Shown: positions 35,911 to 48,600, counted from the first letter of the stretch. The stretch is 64,000 bases of DNA from Sphagnum magellanicum (GCA_021904315.1 CM038919.1:18717666-18781665); one strand, 5' to 3'. A program made the numbers and translations. Notes: a model not told the origin generated them from the letters alone.

Positions 35911-38439
35911 ATCACCTCATTTGTTAAGTAGAATTTATATCCTTTTTTGCATAGACTAATTCCCCGTCCTTGATTGTAAGCTATAGGTACCAGTGTTGTG
36001 CAATTATTTGAATTTTGTAAAACCTACGGTTTCAAGTACATATTACAAAACCCATAATTCACTATTCTGCTTTTCTTTAATTTCAACTTTGAAAGTTCCT
36101 TATAGGACTAATTATTTTTAAACCAAGAAATAGTTGGGTATATCTAATGGTTCTTTATTCTCAAGAACCTTGCCATGTCAAATATTTATGGCAGTTATAA
36201 ATTGGTTCTTTGAAGTAGTCCACCACTTGTGAAGCTTGGTTTATAAGTCTATGCACAGAATTGGGCACCACATGGTAGGATGCACATTGTCAAATGTGCT
36301 GAAAAAATCAAGGTAGAAAATAGAGAGCATGAGAACTTGTAACCCAAAAGCCTCTGCTAAGTCTAAAAATTAAAGGTATCACAGGGTATAGAACTAGACT
36401 GTCAATGTCTTTGGTGCCCTCCATCACCAACTTTTACATTCTTTTAACTTCCTGAGACCCTGCCATCCCAAGCACAATCTTCTTAGTTTGACACATGGTC
36501 CTCTCTCCTAACATCATATTACATTATGAAAGATGTGAGCATAAAACACAACTTGACTCCTTCCCTGTGTGTTCCACATATAAGAGGATAAATTCTTCCT
36601 AATGTATCCTCACTCTTCAATTGCAAATTATGGCCTAAATCCAAAATGAGACATTTGAAAGCTCCAAAATATAACAAAGTCTTTATGAAAATTGGGCGCC
36701 CAAGCTTCAAGTGCTCCTATAGCCTGTGGGGGGGGGGGGGGGGGGGGGGGGCTATGAGGATTAATCCCTTTTAGCACATAGGTAGATTATCAAACATATT
36801 TCAACACAACATTTGCAATATTCGTCATTCACATGATTCCCAACATGAGACTTTACATTATTTTGGGATAGGATCACCCACACGTTTAAAGTCAAATATT
36901 TATGTGAGAACTACACCCCAAGGGAGTTCATCACATGTGCTTAAAGATTTTGCTTTATGGGGATCACTCATCAAAGACTATAAAGCTTCCACAATGGTAT
37001 TCACAATAATCTCCACATTTTATTTTTTTAAAGCTTCCTATTCATATATGATACTTCTACAAGTCTTGATAACAACTAACAACACAAACTTGTTGAAAGC
37101 AAATTATGAACTACTTGAAGGAAAAAAAAAGAATGAATAGTCAACCACATTCATCTACATATATTCTCCATGCATCAATCACGTGTCACTTATAATTTTT
37201 CATCTTCTTATAGATAGGTTTCACATTATTTGGAATCTAGGATTTGGTCAAGTCCACATACTTGACCTTCCATTATTACAAACCCAAAATAGTTATCTAA
37301 ATTATTCATAATCAACCCTTATGCCCCTAATCAAAATGTTCTCCTTGTAGGGCCATGAAGCTCATTATTTTATTCCCCTTTTTAATCCATATTATTACCC
37401 CAAACAATAATACTATTATTTGCAATTACTAAGAATTATTTTGTTGTTACATTCCCACCACAACCACCACATGACTTTCCTTTTCTTCATCGACCTTAAT
37501 ACATTCACTTATAAAATCTCAAAATTGACTTGTTGCAACCTCATATTCCAAACCACAATAGAAGATCAACCAAAAAACCCCCAAAACACACACACACGTG
37601 CACAAAACAAAACAAAATTCTTCAACTAATAACCCTCCATCTCTTTCTTTTTTAATCTTGAACTCCCCCTTGTAACCCCATGTTCATGAGAATCTTAATC
37701 CAAAAAATATGGACACCTTGTAGCATCATGCATTCTTAGATGGGTAAAAAGAAACCCATTAAGTATTCACCCTATTAGCAATCCATCCATCATTAAGACC
37801 CCCCACAATTACCAATGCACTTCATCAAAAAATAGCAACCAAGAAGAACCTCCATGGAAAATAACCAAAAATAAACATGAAAAAACTTGAAATTAAAATT
37901 CTTGAAGAAATCCAAGAAGGGTCAAATCATCAAGAAGTGAGCAAACAAAAACACACATCAAGTTATTAAATACCATAAAACTAGAAGATCATGAGAGCTT
38001 AATCAAATCTTGGCTAATGAAAGTCCCTCATAATCACTTCCCATTAACATTTCAATTGTCAAAGATGAAACACCCATTAAAAAAAAATGAAAAACTTAGA
38101 AACCCCATTCAACATAAGGATGATATTATGAACAAGCAAAATACACGTGTGCAATGTTATGGAAAAATAGATGGCTAAATTCACATGCCCTTAAGTTCTT
38201 CATGAAACATAAAAAATGAACCTTTAAATGGCAATAACAAAAAGAAAGTAGGAAGGAAAATTCAAGGGCATGTTCCCTAATTATGTGTAGTAGGAAAAAA
38301 AGGTGTGTTTAGGGAGATTTAAGATGACGAATAAAATAAAATGGCAAATTCTTGAACACCACATAGACAAGTCACCTATACATGTACTAAACAATGTAAG
38401 TGATCAATGAAAATAGAACTAAACATGGGTCAAAAACTT
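35911..38439. other. Spacer with a G24 homopolymer, no gene seen
   Basis: This contains an uninterrupted run of 24 G at 36728-36751. No coding region or element end was recognised. Confidence 0.55.
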
Positions 38440-38840
38440 GCTTTGAATTCACTACACTCACACAAACCAAACTTGGGAGGAGGCCATTACCTTTTTCCCT
38501 ATAGTATAATTTAGAATTCTTTACAAAGATTGCATGGAAATGATTATTTTAATTAATTCCCAAAGTATGAATCTCACAACTTCTTTGTATGAACTCCAAT
38601 TAAAGAGCTCCCAATTATAAAATCAACCACAAAGTTGTAGCCCTTGACAATCTTCCAATGACATGTCACACATTCTCACCCAACTCCCAAAGTAGGATTT
38701 CATCTCAAGAATTCAAAATGTGTTTCCTTTTCATCCCCCCAATGTATTTAGGCCTTTTTTTTGCCTTAATTTGTTCGTGACCCATTTCTTATTTGCCTTG
38801 CCCTAGCCCTTGTCACAAGCCCAAGGTTAAGGTCGTGACA
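38440..38840 (-). mobile_element. Partial LTR D of the GC-rich LTR family
   Basis: On the minus strand from 38840 it begins TGTCACGACCTTAACCTTGG, matching the start of solo LTR C (TGTCGTAACCTTAACCTTGG). Further in, TTGTCAAGGGCTACAACTTT and the CTATAGGGAAAAAGG promoter-like block also match. It is shorter and more diverged than the other copies, and its 3' end was not found. Confidence 0.65.
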
Positions 38841-39489
38841 ACAATAATGGGGGTGTTAAATTGTGGTTAAGTATGATGTAATGTCTAAGCTTTAATGCCC
38901 ATAAAGATGTATGTTGCCCAAAAAAAATTTAACATGAAAGTTTTCTTTCATCTGGCTCAAATAACTATATTGAATCATCTTGTTTCTTCATGATTATACA
39001 AGTCACTAATATTTATTCATGTTTTATATACATGAATGAATATTCCATTTTTGTAATTACATGTTCATGATGAGAAGGTTATTCAAATAGCTATTCATTA
39101 TTCGAATTGGAATCTATTAAAAAAAAATTCAAGCTTCTTTGATTTAATGCCTTGAATAGCTTGAATATGGACATTTAGAGCTAAAAACATTTTATATATT
39201 GTTTGGAGGCATGGGTATGTTTTGTGATTGTTGTCAAGAAAATTCAAATATTAAATTTGGGTGTAAATTGATTTTGGATCCAAGAAATGAAAGATTTAGC
39301 TTGCCGAACAAATGTGTAGTGGTTTAATTCATGAATAAAAACACAAAGGAAAAAAACAAGAAACAATAATATATTTAAGAAAGCCAAAAGCAACAAACCA
39401 TGAAAGTCAAGGAAATGAAACCTAGGAAAGGAGAAGCACAACCAAAATCAAAATATCCACCCATCCATATGAATACATAAAAAAAATAT
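38841..39489. other. AT-rich spacer
   Basis: No gene or repeat boundary was recognised between LTR D and repeat R1 copy b. Confidence 0.5.
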
Positions 39490-40420
39490 CAGTTCACCAT
39501 TAGTTAGATTGACAATGTGAAATAGGCCCTTCGCACCCATCAAAATGGGTAGCCTTGAATTTAGCCCATTCCATCTTAGCTAAATGGCCATGGCATATCA
39601 TGGCATCGGTATGGAACATGATGGAGATGTCATAAAAAAATTTGGGGACATCATCAGAATAGGAAACCTTTTTAGTGATATATCATTTGTAGTTTTTACT
39701 CCATAGAGGTACAATGTTTGAATGCAAGTTTTTAACCAATTTTGGCTAGAGCATAATAGAAGTTTATTTTTTCACAATGTATTCACCATCATAAATACAA
39801 TATAAAAATTATTGGTGTTGGACATTCATTGGAAGGGTAATTCCCATCAGAAGTTTAATGAGGATTATAAATGCATCCATCATTGTCAATATTATTACTA
39901 CCAAAAGAATATGTTGGGTTAAAATGTAAATTAGCTTTTGAATACGTATTACCACCAAGGCACCCATTCATGGTAACATGCATGTTGGTCCATGTGTTTG
40001 TTATGGTACGAGCTTGTACTTTCTATGATGGAATGTTTCAATGCAACCAAAATGATAATATGACCAAGAAATATTTAACCATTTGGGAACATACCATTAA
40101 GAAAATAAAAACCAAAAATCATATTTTTATAATTTTGGTTGAATAAATGAATCAAAGTAACAAAATATTTGAATTATGTATGAAATACGTTTTTGTTTGG
40201 CCAAATTTGACACACAAAATAAAAGTTTACACCCTTGTGAATAGGTACAATTACACCCAATAAGAGGGAAATTCTTGAATGCACTTGGCATTTAAATTCC
40301 ACATCCATGCAAAAGAAATAATTTTTTGTTTTAATAATGGAGAATTTGGAATGATTTGTGTTGGATCATGCATCATGCACCATCAATTCATTACTAATTT
40401 CAAAAAATGCCAAAAATAAA
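39490..40420 (+). repeat. Dispersed repeat R1, copy b
   Basis: This is the same-orientation counterpart of 12690-13420, with long shared blocks and an extra roughly 200 bp. It ends a few hundred bases left of gypsy-2. In both places R1 lies next to an LTR retrotransposon, which may be coincidence. Confidence 0.82.
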
Positions 40421-40945
40421 AACTCTCTAGTGCCCACTGCTTGCACATCTGTGTTGCCTACCCAACGGTTGCTAGTTCCTTGAGCCAGCATTTTTTTTAG
40501 CGAATTTTAGCAACTTGGCTACAAAAAAAAAGTGGCTATGAAAGGTAACAAAGGATTTTTTGGGGGAAAAACTGGGCCAAAGTGGCCATATCACAAGGGA
40601 AAGAGTTTCCTTGGATTATTCTTGACATTTAATAGCAAATACAAATCTCTAACAAATTCAAACTTTGTTATTGGTTGCCCATGGCATAAAAAATACTCAC
40701 AAACTAGATCAATTTTTATTTGGAGTTCGCATGAGCCCCAAATTGAACAAAGTTGAATACAGAATCTTTGTTTATACATGTATATATCCTTTCATTTTTG
40801 TTGTGGGTAGCATCTTTACTATAATATCAATCTCCCACAGAAACATTAAAAGTAGCAACCACAACTTTATGATGACTGGCACGTTTATGGAGAGTATCCA
40901 ACTTGGGAGACAAGAATTTGTCTTTTCTATCAATGGTAGTGTGAC
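40421..40945. other. Spacer left of gypsy-2
   Basis: Short frames on both strands show no recognisable domain. The segment GTGGCTATGAAAGG near 40540 weakly recalls the GTGGC(T/G)ATCA motif found upstream of the two host genes. Confidence 0.4.
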
Positions 40946-42053
40946 AAAAAACTAGGGCACAAGACTAACAAAACACAAATCATATATATATTGAATGGCA
41001 AATATATTCTTCGACTTTCACATTGGCATGAGCTAGATGCTAACAAAGTTCTAGATGCCATCTAAATTCTGTCTAGAAACCAGAAAAGACATTGCCTTTT
41101 TCATCATAGAGAGGCTTGAGGTTTCCAAAGGGGTCAAATCACTTTGATCTCATTTTCTTGAACCCACTTACCTTTATTCTCAGAGTCTTTAGACCCACAC
41201 GAACTCAAGACCACATTGGACATACATGGGAACTCAAGTTCTAGCTTACATTCGGTAATGTAAATCCTTCAGCTCACACAAATCACAATCGAGTTTTCCT
41301 AACACCATCGCTTTACTTGACAAAACAGAAAAACTGGAAGACAACACATCCACTTCCCCTATTGACTGCTTCAAGAATTCTTACAAATAACCATAATCCT
41401 CCTTTATATGATCGACCCCATAAATTCAATGGACTGTTGCAATTCTTCGGAGTTCCCAAAAATGAGGGTACTTACTTTTGAAATGCAAGCCAACAAAACC
41501 CAAATATAAACCACCCCAAACATAGACTTTGAGAAGAGTTTTTGGCCGCTTTCAAGACCTCTGAAACTTCTCATCATCCCCCTTTTCAATGATCAACACC
41601 AACTCTTAGATAGAAACTTTGCTTCCTTGAGTACATTGTGCAACAGATTCTCTCGTACTTTCCTTCAAGACAGAGATCTAAAAACCCAACTCCAACAACT
41701 TCCCTACTCTAGAAAACCAAAACCACACTACTTATCTTCACTGCTACACATCCTTTCACCATTGCTCTATGAGATTTCTGCCAAGTGCACCTCCCTTGGC
41801 AACTCCTTTGCCACTTAATCATCTTGTGTCCAACAACAACAACACACACACCAAACAAAAGAGAACGACACAAAGGTTTCAATGCTACCAAACACCACCG
41901 CATCTCCATTCGGTGATCTTCCTTATTTCCATGGCATTGAGAGTAAAAAATCCTAGCCGCTAACAAAAGAACAGGCTCCACTTGAAAAACCCTAAAACCA
42001 CTTTCTGTTCACATTCAAAACCTTAAAGCTAAAAACTTGTTACACATGTGACA
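40946..42053 (-). repeat. Gypsy-2 3' LTR
   Basis: On the minus strand it starts TGTCACATGTGTAACAAG directly after the purine tract. It is the counterpart of 51716-52806, with long near-identical blocks such as AGAGGCTTGAGGTTTCCAAA (plus strand). The 3' terminus reads CCTAGTTTTT rather than the usual CA. Confidence 0.88.
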
Positions 42054-42064
42054 CCTCCTTCCTT
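42054..42064 (-). promoter_or_regulatory. Gypsy-2 polypurine tract
   Basis: On the minus strand AAGGAAGGAGG lies immediately before the LTR start TGTCA. This is the expected plus-strand primer position. Confidence 0.8.
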
Positions 42065-42240
42065 GATTTATTTGTGTCCGCATAGATTTTAAATTTTGTG
42101 AAACACCTGCAAATCATGCCTAGTTTGTTTCCATTACTTGCCATCAATCCCTTGTAGGATATAGACTTGATAACCATCATCAAATTCTTTGCATCCCTTC
42201 TCGTCTTTGTACTTCACAAAGGCATATGGACCTTCCCAAT

Positions 42241-42999
42241 TTACAAGTAGTGTTTTTTTTTTCTTGGTTTTCTCATTTTCACCCTGGTTCTCCCTTCCTC
42301 CAATCCTAGGAATTCTTGTTTGCCTTTCCATGCAGCATAGCTTTTGCGTTGCTTCTTTTGTGTTAGGTCCACATTTTCCAACACAAATGAGTGCATTTCA
42401 TAAATGAGCTTGAGTTTCTCCACCATCAATTGTGTCATTTCATCCAAGGTGAGTTCATCCTTTTCCACATTAGTGAATGTAGAAAGGCCATTGTCACATG
42501 TGAACCTTGGGGTTCTCCCAATCAACACCATAAAAAGAGAGAAATTGGTGCTGGCTTGGACACCACATCTATAACCAAACAGAATCCGTAGTAACTGGAG
42601 GTCCCAGTTATCCAAATCAATAGATGACATCACAAATAATCCATTCTTCAAGGTCTTGATCATTTTCTCCACCATCCCATTACATTGAGGGCATTGTGGA
42701 GCTATGAACTGATGAATAATCCCATATTTTTTACACATTAGATCGAATTCAGCCATCCACTCACCTCCATTGTCAGTGAGTATGAATTTGGGCACACCAA
42801 ATCTGCATATGATTTCCTCTTCTAAAAATCTAGCAACAATGGCATTATCATGGTCTTTGACATGTTTTCTTTCGCACCACTTTGAGTAGTGGTCTATGGC
42901 AATTAAAGCATACCTATTTCCATCTTTAGTTTCACACAAAAGTCCCGTAGTAACCAGTGTCATCATGTAGAAAAGGTCACAAACACGAATGCTTTTCAT
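42241..42999 (-). pseudogene. Gypsy-2 integrase, longest surviving frame
   Basis: This 252-codon frame covers the integrase catalytic core. The D-D-E set is visible: Asp in RVCDLFYM, Asp in FILTDNGGEW, and Glu in NGMVEKMIKTLKNGL. GNRYALIAIDHYSKWCE and WDLQLLRILFGYRCGVQAST are also standard. It ends in a basic tail (RKPRKKKH). The upstream zinc finger is not in this frame, and the frame starts mid-domain, so it is a fragment of the former polyprotein. A readable continuation reaches about 42134. Confidence 0.9.
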
Positions 43000-44029
43000 T
43001 TCTTCAATACCAAATTTGATGCTTCTTGAACTTTTGGCAAGTTGATAGCGTTAGCATTGTCTCACCACCATTCTCATAGATTTTGTTATGTTATGCCAAA
43101 AAACCTCTTTTAGACCTCAACCAATGTCCTTCCTTCACTGAAATGTCCAATCTCCTTGTGTATGTTTTTGACCAACACCAATCTTTCCTTGGGTTTTGGC
43201 ACTACTAGATCTTTGAAAAATAACATATATTCTCTCCAATGGTAATTCAATAATCTTCTTTTGGTTCAATCAATCTCAATAACATCATTTAACACTTGAT
43301 CCAGAGTGCCTCCAAACAACAGGACCATACAAGTTTCATCCTTCTAGATGTCCATTTGTTTCCCTGTCTCTTCCACTCCATTGTCCTCTTCATTGTTACT
43401 CACATCAATGGAATTCATTTTTGCATCCACCATTTCCTAAGCTTCGCAAATCAATCCCCAATAATGAGCATTTGGTATTGAAGCCCATTTTGTTTTTCTT
43501 TTTGGAGTAGTTGCTTCAACTAAAAGATTATAATTCTCTTCAGCAAATTCCCCAGATGGATTAACTTCTTATTATCCTTCCCTCTGCATCAGTTCAGCAT
43601 CAACAAACTGGGAGAAGGTGAAGATATGTGGACTCAAGGCAAAGGATTTCCAGACTTGTACCACACTGGCATCCTTCTTTTCATCTTGTATCTCCATCCC
43701 AAAATCTTCATCCTCATCATGTGAATCAACTAGGTTAGGGTTCAACGCATCAACATTTGCATGCTTAACTTTTACTCTGTAGACAATTTTGAAATTGAAG
43801 TCTTGGAGCATGGAGATCCATCTTTCCTGCCAAATGGATCAAAAATTGTTGCAAGCCACTCTAATGGCTTGTGGTCAGTCTTCACAACAAAGGAGGCCTC
43901 ATACAAATATTACTGGAAATGCATTATCCCCCATATTAGAGCATAACATTCACCTTCCATAGGATGGAACTTCTTTCGTGAAGGTGTAAGACCCTTACTT
44001 GCATATGTAATAACACATTCATGTTTATT
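43000..44029 (-). pseudogene. Gypsy-2 RNase H and connection, broken
   Basis: The frame at 43811-43572 begins MLQDFNFKIVYRVKVKHANV and continues DALNP. This is the end of the gypsy RNase H and tether (LQDFxFxIxYRxGxxHxNVDALSR). Upstream, 43960-43830 contains readable KTDHKPLEWL-type sequence. The region between this and the integrase frame is stop-broken. Confidence 0.8.
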
Positions 44030-44371
44030 TTACTTCTGGGATAGAACTGACCCTACTCCTTTTATCAACAAGTCTACATTGAGTATGAAAGGTCTTTCAA
44101 AATTAGGCCTTACAAGGATGGGTGCTTCAATCAACCTAAGCTTGAGTGTGTCAAAGGTTTTTTGATATATAGGGGTTGAAAGAAAACTCTGATCCATCCT
44201 GGTCAAGTCAAAAAGTGGCACAACAATTTTGGCATACCCACGTACAAAGTTTTTGTAATATCCTATCAAACCTAAAAAAGCCCACACATTAGTCACAGAC
44301 CTGGGTATCGGAAAGTCCTTAACAACTTGTACCTTCTTTGGATCAGGATATGAGCCCTGTTTGGTCACATG
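44030..44371 (-). pseudogene. Gypsy-2 reverse transcriptase, distal half
   Basis: The frame reads HVTKQGSYPDPKKVQVVKDF, then FLGLIGYYKNFVRGYAKI and DTLKLRLIEAPILVRP. This is the RT thumb and start of RNase H in gypsy elements (GHVVTKEGxxPDPKKVxAV, FLGLxGYYRRFI). It begins exactly at the CACTA-like element boundary. Confidence 0.9.
44369..44371. repeat. Target duplication ATG left of the CACTA-like element
   Basis: ATG here is repeated at 47509-47511. Three base pairs is the length made by CACTA transposases. Confidence 0.8.
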
Positions 44372-44719
44372 CACTAGTAGAAATCAGCCAAAATGTAACC
44401 ACTCCATTTACAACTACATGTGACTTGTAGTCGTTTGCGACTAGATTTGGGAATATTTGCAACTACACGACTAACTTTCAACTATTTTGGTCATTTTCTT
44501 AACTATGATGCAACTATTAAAAATTTCATCCTATTGGTTGCATCAATTTTACATTTATTTTCATCCATTAATAGGATATGTCCCATTAGTTGCAATAGTC
44601 ACCAAATTAGTTGCATCCTTAAGGTATTCTACAATGACATAGGGGTGTATTTTAATGTATGTACTAAAATTATATATATATATATATAATATGCATACGT
44701 ATGTATATTATTCATATAA

Positions 44720-45670
44720 TGAATCTCAAAATTAATATTTGAACTTTGAATTTTTTTATTCAAAACTGAAAATTGATATTTGAGTCTGAAAATGATTATT
44801 TCAATTGTTTAAAATAGTACTTGAATTTGAAAATTTTGATCTGAATATGATATTTTCAATTTAAATTCAAAAAAACTTATTTGATCTAAAAATTGATTTT
44901 GAATTTTAAATTAATATTTTCGAATCCAAAAATTAGTATTTCAATTCAGAAAATCATTAATTGATTAAAAATAAACATTTTGATTTTGAATATTTTTATA
45001 TGAATATGAAAATTTATATTTCAGCTCTGAAAATTTTTCATTTAAATTTTAAATAATCATTTGATTCAAACCTGAAATTTATATTCCAAATTATTATTTT
45101 TTATTTTCAAAATTAAAACTTCAAGTCTGAAAATTAGTACTTGAGTCTAAAAATGGACATATCAATTTTGAATATTGTTATTTGAATCCAAAACCTGACA
45201 TTTCAATTCTGAAAGTTGTTATTTAAATTCAAAAAACTTATTTGATCTAAAAATTGATATTTGAATTCTAAATTATCATTTCAGTTTAAAAAACTTTATT
45301 GAGTCTAAAAATCGACAACTTGATTTAAAATTTTTTAATTTGAACTTGAAATTTGATATTTGAATTTTGAAGTTTTTAATTTAAATTTTAAGAAATTATT
45401 TACTTGAAAATTGAAATTTTAATTGCAGATTATTATTTTGGATTTTCAAAATTAATATTTCAATTCAAAAAATCATTAATTGAGTCTTAAAATGGATATT
45501 TTAATTTTGAATATTATTATTTGAATCTGAAAATTGACATTTCAATTCTGAAATTTGTTATTTAACTTCAAAGAAATTATTTGATCTAAAATTGATATTT
45601 GAATTCCGAATTACTATTTTGGAATCTTAAATTTATATTCTAATTCAAAACATTATTGATTGAGTTTCAA
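44720..45670. repeat. Degenerate tandem array with higher-order period
   Basis: Units close to ATTTGAATCTGAAAATTGAT and ATTTCAATTCTGAAA recur at roughly 22 bp. A higher-order unit is marked by TTATTTGATCTAAAA near 44876, 45238 and 45579, giving spacings of about 362 and 341 bp. The longest similar stretch spans about 130 bp between the second and third units. Confidence 0.75.
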
Positions 45671-46849
45671 AGGTTTTTTCTACTAGTGTTATCCATAGTA
45701 AATCACTTTTATAAATAATTATAAATGATTATGTTTATTAAATCTAATTATTGTTATAACATAAATTTTTATATTATATAATTTATATTATTTATTAGAA
45801 GAAATTAATTAATGTAAATAATGTGACATTACTTTCAAATCATTGTAATTATTTCAGATAAGAATTAATTAGTATGTGCATAATTCTTTTCTAATTGAAC
45901 ATAATTATTCGCACTTTTTAATTTATAACTTCAAACCTGAATTAAAAATTTGGAAAATTTACAATTTAGTTAAAATAATTATTTTACTGATTGTAATTTC
46001 ATGAATTATTATATAATAATATTATCTTAAAAAATTCTGTGATTAATCATCTATGATAAATATTTTATAGTAATTTTATAGTAATTATGAAAATTAATGT
46101 TATGTTTGACAAATTATTGTATTTATAGTTAATAATTACCAAGAGAAAATAATTATTTGACCTATAATAATTTTTACAACAATAAATGTAAGTATACAGT
46201 AAGTAATGTAATTAGTTGAATAATAATTTTTAAACAATTCGTGTAAGAATTTACTTTCTAATAACATTGTTAATTCATTACTTATAATTTTGAAATAAAT
46301 ATTTAAAAATTTTAACTTTGAAATTATAGTCATTAAATTAATTTTACATTAATTATATTATATATAATTCAATCAGATTCTAAAAAGTAATAAAATATTT
46401 TTAAATATTTTATTTATTTAATTATTTATGAGGTATGTATTAATAACTTGTGAGTAACTAAAAAGTTAGTTTGTTAAATATTAAAAAGTTATTGCTTATT
46501 TAAGTAATTGATAATGAAAACTAAATATTTGTAGTGTATAATTTATCATTTAAATATATGTAAATTTAATCATTATTAATTATATAATTATATAATATTT
46601 GAATTGTTTAAAAATTTGAGAACTAAGAAAGTAAGGCATGAAGAAAGTTTTGGAATTACAACTTAGTTTGTAAGGAAGTTGTAACTTCAAAACTTATCCC
46701 ATATTGTTTGTTCTTCATTCCTACTTTGAACATTATATAAACAAAGGGGTGTGCCCATCCAATTTCACATTATGAAATTAGTGCACATGGGATGAGTTAA
46801 TCAAAAGGTTCAACCCAAAACAAAAAAATAAATAATGCACAATTCTAAA

Positions 46850-47070
46850 GTACTTACTTCCCTAACCTACTTATCTATTTAGCTAGGTAGGTACTTAGTT
46901 TGACCTAACCATCTAGGTCGGCCTATGTACCTACCTACCTAAGTATGTACTTATATGAATAGGTATTTAACCTAGGAAGGTAGAACCTACCTACTTACTT
47001 TTTGACCTAGGTAGGTAGGTAGGTAGGTAGCCTAACATTGTAAGCACGTATTTATGTACCTACCTAGGTA
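46850..47070. repeat. TACC/GGTA tetranucleotide-rich stretch
   Basis: Runs such as GGTAGGTAGGTAGGTAGGTAG and CCTACCTACCT on both strands make this partly self-complementary. Similar stretches lie at 600-720, 3640-3760 and 5950-6060. Confidence 0.75.
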
Positions 47071-47508
47071 CATACTAACATAATATTAATTTCTTATTAA
47101 ATTAAAATTGTAATGCCACATGGCATATTTACATTGGGCCACATGTCATAATGTAAGATCATCCAAATATTTGAATTGAACGTCATAGATTATTTCAAAA
47201 TAATAATAATTTTATAATGTATATTTTAAATAATCAAATATTAAGACACGTGGCAGCACATGATTTGCCCTCAATTGTGACCAAAATAGTTGCATCTTAG
47301 TCATATGTGATAATACGTATACAATGGAGTCAAAGGATGAAATGTATTTGTCGACTTTTTCTTTCATACAATACCCTTTGTGATTTGCGACTAGTTTATC
47401 ACATACGACTTGTCTTAGGTGACTAAAAGGATTTTAGTTGTAAAATGTCTTTTGCGACTAAAATTTAGTCACAAAGACTAGTTGAAAATACATGTTTTTC
47501 TTTTAGTG

Positions 47509-47511
47509 ATG
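47509..47511. repeat. Target duplication ATG right of the CACTA-like element
   Basis: This is the second copy of the 3-bp duplication at 44369-44371. Confidence 0.8.
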
Positions 47512-48600
47512 TCTTAGAGATATAATCTTTTGTGCACCAAAAGAATATTTTCCAAGGTTTAACTTCAAATTTACCTCTTGCATTCTTGTTTGGCTATGTA
47601 TGTTGACATCATCAACAAAGACCTTTAAGAATTGGTTTGTTCAATCCTTAAATATTTCTGCCATGGTTCTAGAAAACGTCCTTGTTGTATTCTTTAGTCC
47701 AAATGACATCACATTCTAGTCATAGAGACTGGATTTTATTATTATGGCTATCTTTTTTATGTCATTTAGTGACATTCAGATTTACTAAAAGCCAGATTGC
47801 AAATCTAATGCACTACACCATTGGCTGCTTCCCATTTGAAAGAGAACATCATTAATCAACGACATTGGGAATGAATCCCTTTTGGTCTACATGTTCAATG
47901 GTCTGTAATCACCACAAAAACGCCTGCTACCATCCTTCTTAACAAGTAGATTAACTCTATACACATATTCAGAGTCATTATTCTTCATCTTACCAAGCTT
48001 GATCAATGCTTAAATTTGTTTGTTCATTTTAGCTTTTTCCCTATAAGACAGCCTCCCAGGTGTGGTGCGACATGGGGGAAAGCCTTGTGTGTTAATTAGA
48101 TATTCCCCTATTGTGCAACATCCCAACTCCCCATTGTGCCAAACAAAGACATATTTAAAGTCCTCCAACAGAGTCCATAGTTCTTCAACTTGGTTTTTAC
48201 TTAGGGTCTGGTCAAACTTTATCTTACTTCATATTTCATCCCACCTTTCATCTCCAGACGGAGCAACCTATTGCATATTTTCATGATCCAAATGCATTGG
48301 ATTAAACACAAGCATAGTGATAGAAACTCCCTTGAGTTATTCTGATTCTTCAATAGCTGCCCTTTGAAGCCAATAAACATAATCATCCCCTTTTGTAATG
48401 TATTCATCCAATAGTTTGTAGTGTTGATCTTGTAATATCAAATTCATAATTTGATTAACGAACTCTTGTTGAAGAAGATGGTCTAGTCCTTGGTCCTTCA
48501 AATCATCTTTAGATGTTGCATCATTTTCCTGCATGATTAGACTGAACTGTGCATCTTCCTCATCAGTCTCACTCCCAAATTTAGTTGTGTTATCATCAGA
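47512..48600 (-). pseudogene. Gypsy-2 reverse transcriptase, proximal half
   Basis: Minus-strand translation contains VYRVNLLVKKDGSRRFCGDY near 48000-47900 (RT motif VxVxKKDGSxRxCVDYR). The catalytic segment FVDDVNIHSQ lies near 47620, followed by LKLNLGKYSFGAQKIISLR up to 47512. FVDD preserves the two catalytic Asp. Stops and a frame change precede these motifs. It is cut at 47511 by the CACTA-like insertion and continues at 44371. Confidence 0.88.

Larger units (their letters stand above)
44372..47508. mobile_element. Non-coding CACTA-like transposon inside gypsy-2 RT
   Basis: The ends are CACTAGTAGAAAT and, reverse complemented, CACTAAAAGAAAA, flanked by ATG on both sides. Repeated subterminal motifs of the form TTGCGACTA or its complement lie near both ends, as in CACTA elements. 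On the minus strand, skipping 3137 bp plus one ATG joins SLRH to VTKQG in frame within the RT. The interior has a tandem repeat (44720-45670), AT-rich sequence and a TACC array, with no transposase. It is non-autonomous. A related end is at 1-448. Confidence 0.87.
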
